A DNA stretch of 64,000 nt from Anaerobacillus alkalidiazotrophicus (GTDB lineage Bacteria; Bacillota; Bacilli; Bacillales_H; Anaerobacillaceae): positions 772,144 to 836,143 of the forward strand of contig NZ_MLQS01000001.1 in the NCBI RefSeq assembly GCF_001866055.1, given 5' to 3'. The position numbers and the translations under genes were made by a program. Below the pieces are notes generated by a model. That model was not told the origin of the DNA. It saw only the letters and a list, made by a program, of their open reading frames with translations, and ran no database searches. Every line of letters begins with the position of its first letter. Within the stretch, counting starts at the first letter, position 1. Positions 56,666 through 64,000 of the stretch are shown piece after piece.

Positions 56666-56724
56666 AAGAAAAGCGCAAGCGCTGAAGCTAGACAGTTTCC
56701 AAGTTAGAAATTTATAAATTCTGA
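56666..56724 (+). repeat. Dispersed repeat R1, compact copy
   Basis: AAGAAAAGCGCAAGCGCTG joined directly to AAGCTAGACAGTTTCC and AAGTTAGAAATTTATAA. It shows the two conserved ends of R1 with nothing between them. Confidence 0.7.
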
Positions 56725-56882
56725 TTATGCAAAAAACTGCTTTACGTTTTTCTTTCTTACTTTACATACCTGTAAGTTTAAGCGGAATTCTAATAATACA
56801 GAAGAAGAAAATTTATATATTTTTCGGTATATTTTACAACTGCACTGATCATCTTAATTTTTTATAGAACGGAGGGATTGTT

Positions 56883-58241
56883 ATGTCTTTAGCCATGACT
56901 GAAAATGAAATTTTACTAGCACTTATTCAATCCTTAAAAGAAGGAAAGAAAACGAAATTCCAAGAAATAATAGATGAATTGCAGCCTTACGATATGGCAC
57001 AGCAATATCTAAACATTCCAAATAAACACAGAAATAAGTTTTTGCTATATTTATCAATTGAGCAACTTACTGATTTAATGCAACAACTAGTTAAAGACGA
57101 CCAACTAGAAGTTCTTCAAAAATTAGGAATTGAAAAATCAACAAAAGTTCTAGACCTGATGGAAAACGATGATTTGGCATCCTTACTTTCCGAACTAGAA
57201 CCAGAGAAGATAGAAGAACTACTCTCAGAAATGAAAAAAGAGGAATCTGAAATTGTTCAAAATCTAATGAATTATCCACCTGAAACAGCGGGTAGAATTA
57301 TGAACAATCGATATGTCTGGATTCCGCAACATTTTACCATTCGTGAGGCCGTTGACAAATTGAAGCATTTCGCTGAACTTGCAGAATACTTAAACTACCT
57401 TTATGTTATAGATGAGCAGAAAAAGTTAGTAGGGGTTGTCTCTTATAGGGACCTTCTACTAGCAGACCTTCAAGATAAAATTGAAGAAATTATGTATAGT
57501 AGAGTTGTGATGGCAGATGTTTATACAGATCAGGAAGAAGTTGCGAAATTAATTACTCGTTATGACTTTGTATCCTTACCAGTTGTGGAAGAAGATCATA
57601 GGTTAGTTGGGGTTATCACAGTCGATGACATAATCGATGTTGTTATTCAAGAGGCAAATGAGGACATAGAAAAATTATCTGCATCTGGTAAATCGATTGA
57701 TTTTAACACCAAACCATTAGTCGCTGCATATCGACGTCTCCCTTGGCTCATTTTATTATTATTTATTGGTCTTATATCAGGTGGTATAATAAGTAGTTTT
57801 GAAGAAACATTAGAAGCAGTAGTAGCCTTAGCATTCTTTATGCCCCTAATAGCAGGTATGACAGGAAATACTGGTACTCAATCACTCGCTGTCGTGGTGA
57901 GAGGATTAGTTTCGGAAGATTTAAATATTAAGCAAGTTGTTAAATTGGTATTTCGTGAATTATGGGTAGGCATCATCATTGGGATCACTTGTGGTATCTT
58001 AATTTCCATTATTGCGTTTGTTTGGCGAGGAAATTTCACACTTGGCCTCGTGGTAGGCAGTTCATTACTAATTACATTAATTATTGGTACATTAGCAGGA
58101 ACGATCATTCCTCTAATCCTATATAAATTAAAGGTTGACCCTGCTGTGGCATCAGGTCCTCTTATCACAACGATAAATGATATTTTATCGTTACTCATAT
58201 ACTTTGGTATTGCTACAGCGTTTATTGTAAGGCTAATGTAA
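56883..58241 (+). CDS. mgtE: Magnesium transporter MgtE
   Basis: A 452-residue magnesium channel. The order is the N-terminal helical MgtE_N domain (1-130, with LLSELEPEKIEELLSEM), two CBS domains (about 135-255: YLYVIDEQKKLVGVVSYRDL and VGVITVDDIIDVV), a plug helix, and five membrane helices (about 285-450) with the signature MPLIAGMTGNTGTQSLAVVV. The acidic N-terminal and CBS surfaces are the magnesium sensor that closes the pore. The start has a GGAGGG site. It is monocistronic. Confidence 0.95.
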   Translation: MSLAMTENEILLALIQSLKEGKKTKFQEIIDELQPYDMAQQYLNIPNKHRNKFLLYLSIEQLTDLMQQLVKDDQLEVLQKLGIEKSTKVLDLMENDDLASLLSELEPEKIEELLSEMKKEESEIVQNLMNYPPETAGRIMNNRYVWIPQHFTIREAVDKLKHFAELAEYLNYLYVIDEQKKLVGVVSYRDLLLADLQDKIEEIMYSRVVMADVYTDQEEVAKLITRYDFVSLPVVEEDHRLVGVITVDDIIDVVIQEANEDIEKLSASGKSIDFNTKPLVAAYRRLPWLILLLFIGLISGGIISSFEETLEAVVALAFFMPLIAGMTGNTGTQSLAVVVRGLVSEDLNIKQVVKLVFRELWVGIIIGITCGILISIIAFVWRGNFTLGLVVGSSLLITLIIGTLAGTIIPLILYKLKVDPAVASGPLITTINDILSLLIYFGIATAFIVRLM

Positions 58242-58297
58242 AACTAAGCTATTAAAACCTTTTATTTTTAACAGTCAAAAAGACTTTGAATAAAATT

Positions 58298-58338
58298 AAG
58301 ACGACTTTTTCTCCTTTAACTGGGATATAAGTCGTCTT
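58298..58338 (+). terminator. Terminator after mgtE
   Basis: AAGACGACTT and AAGTCGTCTT form a perfect stem around a loop of about 20 bases. Confidence 0.65.
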
Positions 58339-58359
58339 TGCTATGTAATATCGGTGAGA

Positions 58360-58692
58360 TTATCGACGCTTTTGAAAACAACATTTCAAACGAAATAGAC
58401 GAACTCTTTTCATTTTCCGATGAGATTGAATATGCATCGGATTGGGATACTTATTAGGAGACAGTAACCTTAAGTCAGGTTCGATAGAAAATGTTCGAGC
58501 TTGTCCACCCTCAATTTGTTGGACGAGTTCATCATATAAACGAAAGTATGGAAATTGAAGATTGTTTTTGTCATCGATATTCATAAGCACAACTTCACTT
58601 TGGTCGGATGAAATCCAGAGGACTCTCTCAAACTTGACTTTTTCTGTTGATGGATGATCAAACGCTATAATCATATTTTCAAAGATTTGCAT
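58360..58692 (-). pseudogene. Truncated TnsB-like transposase fragment (N-terminal domain)
   Basis: The 110-residue frame resembles only the first domain of Tn7-type TnsB: a short strand-rich region with ERVLWISSDQSEVVLMNIDD, FPYFRLYDELVQQIEGGQA and FSIEPDLRLL, comparable in layout to the E. coli TnsB start (YRILAIEDGQVVWMQI...). It lacks the whole catalytic DDE core, and the last 18 residues are basic and unrelated. It has a GGAG site before its ATG. I read it as the remains of a Tn7-like element; an independent small protein is the alternative. Confidence 0.45.
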
Positions 58693-58703
58693 GATTCAAC
58701 TCC

Positions 58704-58875
58704 TTAAGCATGTCGTAATGTATTTTCATTAAGAGCTTCATTTAGAGTCAGCGGCAATGGTTGACTTTCTCTTATTTGTTCATACATTTCTGTTTCCCAA
58801 CGTTTATTAACCAGCATGTGCTATACGATGAATAAGGAGTTCCCGGATTCTGACACCAACTTCAGCACTTTTCAT
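58704..58875 (-). pseudogene. Frame-disrupted remnant upstream of the TnsB-like fragment
   Basis: Two short frames, 58807-58875 (MKSAEVGVRIRELLIHRIAH then a stop) and 58704-58817 (MLVNKRWETEMYEQIRESQP and on to TLRHA), overlap out of frame. The second ends 11 bases before the TnsB-like start, as tnsA does in Tn7-like elements. No diagnostic TnsA motif is left, so the call rests on position. Confidence 0.25.
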
Positions 58876-58903
58876 CTAATGTCACCCCCCCAATCAAATA
58901 AAT

Positions 58904-58931
58904 AGGCACATAACGGAATCCATTATGCGCC
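58904..58931 (-). terminator. Possible terminator after the hisC-like gene
   Basis: GGCGCATAA and TTATGTGCC pair with one mismatch on the minus strand, followed by TATTTATTTG. It is weak. Confidence 0.4.
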
Positions 58932-58999
58932 TCAAAAGTTGATTTTTTTGTTACTATATATCGTATAAGCAAATTATTAAAATAACAATATATAGATTA

Positions 59000-60121
59000 T
59001 TATTGTGACAACATATGACTATTCTGGGAATTAGCCTCTACTTTTACAAAATGAGATAATAATGCAATAATGCTATCATTTTGTTTGGGAGTACCTATTG
59101 TAATCCTTAGACCAGTAGGTTTCCCAAAGGTACTTCCCGGTCTTATAATAAAACCTTTAGAAAGTAAATGTTGAGCCACCTTATTACTTTCCATGTTCAT
59201 ATCTATAAATATAAAATTTGCTTGAGAAGGGTAATAGCTTAAACCAAAACGCCAACAAAATCTGTAGTATTGCTCAAGTTCCTGACGATTCTTAAGATGA
59301 CATTCCTTAATGAAAGATTGATCATCTAACGCTGCCATTACACCAATTTGTGATAAATGAGAAGTATTAAATGTTTCTCTTACAATGTTTAAAGTTGATA
59401 CAACTTCGGGATCACAAACGGCATAGCCTATTCGTAAAGCTGCTAAACCATAGCCTTTTGAAAAAGTTCTTGTAACGATTAAATTTGGATAATCACTCAA
59501 TAATGAAATCGTATCAGGGAAATCATCAGCATCTACGTATTCAAAGTAGGCTTCATCACATACTACTAGGATGCTTTTATCTATTGATTCTAGCAAATTA
59601 ATCAGCTCATCTTGACGTACATATTCACCTGTCGGATTATTGGGGTTACAAACCCATACAATATTGGTTTTATCGTCTATCGCATCTATCATTTTTTGGA
59701 TATCATGTCTACCATTAAGATGAGGGATCTCACGTACATGAGCACCTTCTATAATGGCATTTCGTTTATATTGAAGAAACGTAAAATCAGACATAACGGT
59801 ATTAACTCCAGGCTCTAGATAAGCCCTGCATAACAAATGAATGATCTCATCTGTCCCTTTACCAAAAATAAGCTGATCTTGAAATACACCAAGGTGTTCA
59901 GCAACTCTTTTCCTTAGTTCAGAGGCTGAAGAATCCGGATAATTAGATAAGTTTAATAATTCATGAGAAATAGCTTGAGATACTTTACCTGAACAACCGT
60001 ACGGATTCTCATTTGAAGCTAATTTAATTACTTGTTGAAGTCCGTAAGCTTGTTTTACGTCGTCAGCACTCTTACCAGGATGATATGGTTGTAAACCTTT
60101 TAATTGTTGTCTGTATTTCAT
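59000..60121 (-). CDS. hisC: HisC-like pyridoxal-phosphate aminotransferase
   Basis: A 373-residue fold type I aminotransferase close to histidinol-phosphate aminotransferases: LASNENPYGCS, WVCNPNNPTGEYV, CDEAYFEY and the PLP-binding TRTFSKGYGLAALRIGYAV. HisC-type enzymes often also transaminate aromatic oxoacids. There are no other histidine genes here; the gene is last in an operon with a BacA-like protein, so a role in transaminating a prephenate-derived oxoacid is inferred. The ATG at 60121 follows GGATGTG; the longer frame starts at 60130. The gap to the permease stop is 33 bases. Confidence 0.8.
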   Translation of the reverse strand: MKYRQQLKGLQPYHPGKSADDVKQAYGLQQVIKLASNENPYGCSGKVSQAISHELLNLSNYPDSSASELRKRVAEHLGVFQDQLIFGKGTDEIIHLLCRAYLEPGVNTVMSDFTFLQYKRNAIIEGAHVREIPHLNGRHDIQKMIDAIDDKTNIVWVCNPNNPTGEYVRQDELINLLESIDKSILVVCDEAYFEYVDADDFPDTISLLSDYPNLIVTRTFSKGYGLAALRIGYAVCDPEVVSTLNIVRETFNTSHLSQIGVMAALDDQSFIKECHLKNRQELEQYYRFCWRFGLSYYPSQANFIFIDMNMESNKVAQHLLSKGFIIRPGSTFGKPTGLRITIGTPKQNDSIIALLSHFVKVEANSQNSHMLSQ

Positions 60122-60154
60122 TATTAACACACATCCTACATAATAAACTTATAG

Positions 60155-61468
60155 TTAATGAACGAGATTGGTTTTTTTCCCATTTAATCTTGTTTTTTCT
60201 GCATGTTTAATTGACTTGTTTCGGAAAATATAGATTGCAGCTCCTATAGATAACCATATTAATCCCATCAAAAAACCGGATTTACCGACTGGAATTAATA
60301 GGCTAATACTAATAACTAAAGCAAGGATAGGTACAAACGGATAAAATGGAGCTGAAAATTGTTTTTTTCTTTCTTCGAGTGGCGTTTTTTTTCTCGAAAT
60401 AAAAAACGCTATCATTGTAAAGATGAAAGTTAATAAATATAAAAAACCAGTAGCTGTAACTGCTATATTAATAGAACTTACTAGTGTAAAAGCGATTTGA
60501 ATGCCTACCCCCAACGAAATCGCCCAAATAGGTGTTTGAAAACGAGGGTGGATATAAGCAACTTTTTTCGCTAATAATCCATTACGACCCATAGCAAAAG
60601 CTGTTCTTGATATGGAAATAATAAAGGCATTTGCAGTAGCTGGTAATGCAATCACTATAACAATACTAATAAAGATTGGACCGATATCTCCTAAGAATTG
60701 TTGACTTGCTAGAGCCACCGGAACATCTGAAGAACCAAGTTCTTGCCAATGAACAACACCTGTTGAGACAAATAATAGACCTAAGTATAAAAAAAGTACG
60801 ATACTAATTGATAAGAAAATTGATAACGGTATTGTTTTTCGCGGATTCTTTATTTCTTCACCTGAAGCAACAATGGCATCCCAACCTACAATGGATAAAA
60901 ATCCGACTAAAGCTGCCGATAATATGCCAGAGAATCCATTAGGGACAAAGGGTGTATATAGGGAATAGTTGATATGTTGTATACCTAGCACAAAGAACCC
61001 TATTAAGACAACGATGACTATACAAACAATTCCGACCTGAAGTTTTCCGCTAAATCTAATGCCTAAAATGTTTAAGGTGCCTAAAACCAACAGAAGTAAG
61101 ACAGCACTTAATAAGGGATGAGCTCCAGTTAAGGCATTTAAATAATGCCCAAATCCTTGTGAAACAAAACTGCTAGCTGCAAGCCAAGCCCCCCAATAAG
61201 CCCACCCGATGATAGTACCAATTAACGGCCCCATTGTTTCACGAACATATTCATACGAACCTCCCGCTCGTGGATATCTGGAGGCTAATTCGGCATAACA
61301 CAGTCCCAATAACATGGCAAGAAGAGCAGCTAAAATAAAAGCAAGCATAACAGCAGGACCTGCTTTTCCTGCTGCAACACCGCTAAGAACAAAAATGCCG
61401 GCTCCCACCATTGCTCCTATACCAAGAGAAGTTGCTTCTTTCCAACCTAAACCTCTATTTAACTCCAT
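60155..61468 (-). CDS. APC-superfamily amino acid permease
   Basis: A 437-residue transporter with about twelve membrane helices. The start MELNRGLGWKEATSLGIGAM and following VGAGIFVLSG helix, and the CYAELASRYPRAGGSYEYV segment, are the signature of the APC family (cationic or neutral amino-acid exchange). It has the usual central GWDAIVASGEEIKNPRKTIP loop. It lies 16 bases downstream of the sulfite-oxidase-fold gene, inside the operon, so it probably carries the substrate or product of that pathway. Direction of transport cannot be told. Confidence 0.85.
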   Translation of the reverse strand: MELNRGLGWKEATSLGIGAMVGAGIFVLSGVAAGKAGPAVMLAFILAALLAMLLGLCYAELASRYPRAGGSYEYVRETMGPLIGTIIGWAYWGAWLAASSFVSQGFGHYLNALTGAHPLLSAVLLLLVLGTLNILGIRFSGKLQVGIVCIVIVVLIGFFVLGIQHINYSLYTPFVPNGFSGILSAALVGFLSIVGWDAIVASGEEIKNPRKTIPLSIFLSISIVLFLYLGLLFVSTGVVHWQELGSSDVPVALASQQFLGDIGPIFISIVIVIALPATANAFIISISRTAFAMGRNGLLAKKVAYIHPRFQTPIWAISLGVGIQIAFTLVSSINIAVTATGFLYLLTFIFTMIAFFISRKKTPLEERKKQFSAPFYPFVPILALVISISLLIPVGKSGFLMGLIWLSIGAAIYIFRNKSIKHAEKTRLNGKKTNLVH

Positions 61469-61484
61469 CTAAATCTTCCTCTCA

Positions 61485-62117
61485 TTAAAATTCGGTCACT
61501 TCCCCTGCATTTTCTACAAACTGCCATTTCTTCAAATCTACGATCCAATACTTTTTTGGGCGAATGAGTCCACTTTTATCATAACCAGCACGTTGTTCCC
61601 ATTCTCCTAGTTCGTATTGATCAGTCACTTCAAGAGTCGATAAACCTTTGACATTTTTATATCCATATAGCCCAAAGTCAAATAATCTTAATGGATATCC
61701 CTGTTCCATAGGTAATGGTTCTCCATCAACAGTATGAACAAGTATTGAACGTCTTGAAATGGCATCAGATAATGAAATAGTTGTTTGATAGACTCCTTTC
61801 TCTTTTGTTCCTATACTGGTTTGTTTTAAATACTGATTATCTAGGATAGCAACACCTGCCATTTCCATAACTGTTGATAGCAAAACACCTTTCCATGTTC
61901 GTCTAATGCTCCAATTACATACACAAACCATTCTTCGACTCTCTTCAACTTGAGGAAGTCTTAATAGGTCATTATAGGATAACGTTAGTTCTTTATTTAC
62001 TAGACCATTAATGGAAAGATACCATTCACTAATATCAATTGAAGTGGGTGGCCCCTCTTGATAGTACCTTAAAGATGAAGGTTTCTTGTCTAAATTAGGA
62101 GTTAATAAATTGCTCAT
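61485..62117 (-). CDS. Cytoplasmic molybdopterin-binding (sulfite oxidase fold) protein
   Basis: A 210-residue protein of the oxidoreductase molybdopterin-binding family. The family core LSYNDLLRLPQVEESRRMVC then VCNWSIRRTWKGVLLSTVME contains the probable Mo-ligating Cys (first Cys of CVCNWS, equivalent to CVEGWS in YedY-like proteins). It has no Tat or Sec signal and no haem or dimerisation domain, so it should be cytoplasmic; that is unusual for this fold. The ATG at 62117 follows GGGAGAGGGAG, two bases after the preceding gene's stop. Whether it holds a functional Mo cofactor is uncertain. Confidence 0.7.
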   Translation of the reverse strand: MSNLLTPNLDKKPSSLRYYQEGPPTSIDISEWYLSINGLVNKELTLSYNDLLRLPQVEESRRMVCVCNWSIRRTWKGVLLSTVMEMAGVAILDNQYLKQTSIGTKEKGVYQTTISLSDAISRRSILVHTVDGEPLPMEQGYPLRLFDFGLYGYKNVKGLSTLEVTDQYELGEWEQRAGYDKSGLIRPKKYWIVDLKKWQFVENAGEVTEF

Positions 62118-62119
62118 AT

Positions 62120-62899
62120 TTAATCTCCCTCTCCCTGATTGATAACACATCTAAAGCCCACGAGATTATCTCTCATTGTGGTTGGATAATAGTCTCTGCT
62201 AGCACATCTCATAAATTCTTCATTATGGAGACCACATCCACCTCTTACGATATGGTCTTCTGTTTCGGATGTGATATATATGGGATTTATACCTTCGTCA
62301 TCCCAGTTATAATTAATAGAGGCATTATCCAAACACCATTCTGCCATATTCCCTGCCATATCTAGACAACCAAAAAATGATTTGTTTTTGAGGTAAGCAA
62401 AAACAGAAGTAGAACTCCGATCTAATTCGAAAGGATCACAATCAATAGCATAATTAGCATAATGAAAAGATGGTTCTTCATTCCCCCAAGGGTATTTTCT
62501 TTGATCACTCCCCTTACAAGCATATTCCCATTGGGCTTCAGTAGGTAAAGTTTTACCTACCCATTTAGCATAGGCCATGGCTTCCCACCAACTTATTCCT
62601 GTTACCGGATGGTCATCCTGATTAAAATTTTTATCCAACCAATAATTTTGGGTTTCAATATTGTATTTCCTGATGTATTCCCATCCCTTTTGAGTTCAAA
62701 AATTAGGATTTTTATATCCGTCGTATTCAATAAACGCCTTAAATTCTTTATTGGTTACGGGTGTCCGATCTATGTAAAAAGGTGATAATTTTACATTCTT
62801 TACTGGACTTTCATCAGGTGATTCATTGCTTCCTCGAAGATATTCTCCCCCTGAAATATAAATCATGTTTTCTAATCGAGACTTTACTTGTTTCCCCAT
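62120..62899 (-). pseudogene. SUMF1/FGE-fold protein interrupted by one in-frame TGA
   Basis: The frame from 62899 is open for 67 codons, meets TGA at 62696-62698, and continues in the same frame to 62120; without the TGA it encodes 259 residues. The N-part (MIYISGGEYLRGSNESPDES, PVTNKEFKAFIEYDGY) and C-part (HPVTGISWWEAMAYAKWVGK, LPTEAQWEYACKG, AGNMAEWCLDN, VRGGCGLHNEEFMRCASRDY, VGFRCV) form a complete FGE-sulfatase domain. The stop replaces a codon where relatives usually have Trp (NF-*-TQKGWEY), so a TGG-to-TGA change or a base-call error is likely. The Cys pair of true formylglycine-generating enzymes is not obvious. The N-terminal part has a good AGGAGGGG site. Confidence 0.8.
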
Positions 62900-62914
62900 A
62901 AGATTTTCCCCTCC

Positions 62915-63325
62915 TTACCGCAGAAGTCCTAAACTTCCCGTCAGCTTATTAACTTTCTTTTTCTCTCCATAAACAGCAATTCCTAAATACTTAAGATCAT
63001 TTGTTGTATATTGTGATATCTTTTCAGTATAGTCATCGTAATTTTTAGTCGTTTGAGCTGCGTTTGAAAAATCAACTAATAGCAAATCTGAAAAATCACT
63101 GCTTATTTTGTCTCTTAATTCTTTTATAGCTTGTTCAGTACTTTTTAAAATGGGTAATGGAATAGTTGTAATCCCTTCATGAGTACGCCCATCACCGTCA
63201 TAGACTTCAGGTCCAATAATGTCGTCAATTTTTTTTCCTAACGTCAGTGCTAGTACAGCTGCCGTGTTAGCAATTAATCCGGTTGGTAATTCTAAATCAA
63301 TAATCAATACACACTTATTTTCCAT
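62915..63325 (-). CDS. DUF2000 family protein
   Basis: A 136-residue protein of the DUF2000 family, which has a peptidyl-tRNA-hydrolase-like fold (inferred from the family). Seen here are CVLIIDLELPTGLIANTAAV, LALTLGKKIDDIIGPEV and YDGDGRTHEGITTIPLPIL, with a conserved GR.H.G.T.I.L pattern. The ATG at 63325 follows GGAGG by eight bases; the open frame continues upstream to 63403 and overlaps the neighbouring gene, but that part is not family-like. It lies 15 bases before the SUMF1-like gene. Confidence 0.75.
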   Translation of the reverse strand: MENKCVLIIDLELPTGLIANTAAVLALTLGKKIDDIIGPEVYDGDGRTHEGITTIPLPILKSTEQAIKELRDKISSDFSDLLLVDFSNAAQTTKNYDDYTEKISQYTTNDLKYLGIAVYGEKKKVNKLTGSLGLLR

Positions 63326-63372
63326 TGTAAATCCTCCATCAATTTTTTGTTTTAAATAAACCCAATCGTTGA

Positions 63373-63936
63373 TTATTCCCAGTTTGGTGCAAATATAGAC
63401 CAAAGCATTAAGATTGTACGGGTTGGTGATATGAATTCTAAACCATATTCTTGTGCTGCATTTGCTGTCGTTAATGAGAGATCGACCTCGCCTGTTTGTA
63501 CTTTTATAGCAGCTTCACTTGTAGAATTCACCAATACTATTTCATAATTTCTATCTATATTTTTTAAGAACCAAGGAATAAGACTTAAAGGAGCATGGTG
63601 TGTAGCAATCTTAAGTGTTCTATTCTTCGCTAAATCCTCTCCCCTTCTTTTTGTGATGCCGTATAAAGGAGTCTCAAAAACAAAAGAAAACAAAAACTTA
63701 AGGTCTTGAGACATATAAAGCTCATCTATACGTTCATAAGCATTGGCTACAAGGAGAATATTAGAATTACCATTAACTAAGTCATTACTTGCTTCTTCAA
63801 AGGAAGGAAACAAGGTATACCCTCCTTGTGACTTTTTCAGAAACGACAACAAATATCTTGCCGCTGCTTCACTACTGGTCCCAGTAGGTCCTAATGTTGC
63901 GATATTGACATGAGAAAATTGCTCTATTATTTTCAT
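63373..63936 (-). CDS. BacA-like protein (prephenate dehydratase-fold, no TRF motif)
   Basis: A 187-residue protein of the prephenate dehydratase fold. TLGPTGTSSEAAARYLLSFL, YERIDELYMSQDLKFLFSFV, ETPLYGI, LVNSTSEAAIKVQTGEVDLS and YGLEFISPTRTILMLWSIF line up, from memory, with BacA of the bacilysin pathway, a prephenate decarboxylase (TLGPEGTSSEYAA, DTPMYGL, LVNSTSQAARKV, SWSLF). The TRF triad of true prephenate dehydratases is missing. No good ribosome-binding site precedes the ATG, so translation may be coupled to the upstream gene. It heads the visible part of an operon. Function as decarboxylase or related is inferred. Confidence 0.7.
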   Translation of the reverse strand: MKIIEQFSHVNIATLGPTGTSSEAAARYLLSFLKKSQGGYTLFPSFEEASNDLVNGNSNILLVANAYERIDELYMSQDLKFLFSFVFETPLYGITKRRGEDLAKNRTLKIATHHAPLSLIPWFLKNIDRNYEIVLVNSTSEAAIKVQTGEVDLSLTTANAAQEYGLEFISPTRTILMLWSIFAPNWE

Positions 63937-63957
63937 AAAGGAAGAGGTTTGTTTTTC

Positions 63958-64000
63958 CTATTCAGACGAAACATCTTTTGTTTTTACTTTTTCAATATGT
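63958..64000 (-). CDS. C-terminal end of a further operon gene (partial)
   Basis: A frame entering from the right edge reads HIEKVKTKDVSSE and stops at 63958, 21 bases before the BacA-like start. Only 13 residues are visible, so no family can be named, but it suggests that the operon continues outside the window. Confidence 0.35.
   Translation of the reverse strand, partial: HIEKVKTKDVSSE

Noticed and set aside
56530..56880. M-box magnesium riboswitch before mgtE
   Set aside because: The conserved GAGGCTCC-type segments of the M-box are not found; part of the region is an R1 repeat.
59000..60121. Histidine biosynthesis locus
   Set aside because: No other his gene is present; the neighbours point to a different pathway, though the enzyme fold is HisC-like.
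62696..62698. Selenocysteine at the TGA of the SUMF1-like gene
   Set aside because: No SECIS-like hairpin was noticed after the codon, and the position is normally Trp.
62120..62899. True formylglycine-generating enzyme
   Set aside because: The closely spaced cysteine pair of FGE near the C-terminus is not present in the expected form and no sulfatase gene is nearby.
63373..63936. Ordinary prephenate dehydratase (pheA)
   Set aside because: The TRF catalytic motif and the C-terminal ACT domain are absent.

Overview
The window is a piece of a low-GC chromosome from a spore-forming Bacillaceae bacterium. The basis is the spore-germination pair cwlJ-gerQ, a glycyl T-box leader, a SacT-type RAT site, a PerR box, and a run of genes (speE/speB, pbpG, ywhD, ywhB, ywgA, ywfO, lipL, pta, hemQ, gerQ, ywdK, ywdI, ung, sacPA) whose grouping recalls the ywi-ywh-ywg-ywf-ywd-sac segment of Bacillus subtilis as I remember it. 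The species is not identifiable from the sequence alone. No rRNA, tRNA or CRISPR array was seen.

Layout. 1-25 kb is mostly housekeeping core: polyamine synthesis (speE-speB), a class A penicillin-binding protein, lipoate attachment (lipL), acetate overflow (pta), haem synthesis (hemQ), cortex lysis at germination (cwlJ-gerQ), a multidomain histidine kinase, uracil-DNA glycosylase, a Nudix hydrolase, a chemoreceptor and glyS under a T-box. 26-31 kb is a sucrose operon (PTS permease, fructokinase, sucrose-6-P hydrolase) controlled by an RAT antiterminator/terminator. 31-42 kb holds a DEAD-box helicase with a large structured leader, a glutaminyl-tRNA synthetase (unusual in this group), a repeat-bearing L,D-transpeptidase, a type II dehydroquinase and a six-hairpin glycosidase. 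42.6-44.5 kb is a ParM/Alp-like actin with a small ParR-like partner, bracketed by iterons. 44.8-48 kb is a solute-binding lipoprotein coupled to a chemoreceptor. 49-58 kb holds ilvD, ahpCF, mqo and mgtE.

The right end differs. After a probable decayed Tn7-like transposon fragment (58.4-58.9 kb) comes a tightly packed minus-strand operon (59.0 to beyond 64.0 kb): a BacA-like prephenate-family protein, a DUF2000 protein, a SUMF1/FGE-fold protein interrupted by one in-frame TGA, a cytoplasmic sulfite-oxidase-fold protein, an APC permease and a HisC-like aminotransferase. I do not recognise this set as a described pathway. It is the best candidate for an undescribed system, perhaps making or modifying a non-proteinogenic amino acid from prephenate.

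The intergenic spaces are rich in small dispersed repeats: an 'AGCTAGACAG...' family usually placed just after stop codons, a ~118-bp MITE-like family, paired-hairpin elements resembling IS200/IS605 ends, short 'CTATATCTAGTT' cruciforms, and a ~101-bp GC-rich tandem array. Start codons were chosen by ribosome-binding-site spacing and often lie downstream of the longest open frame.
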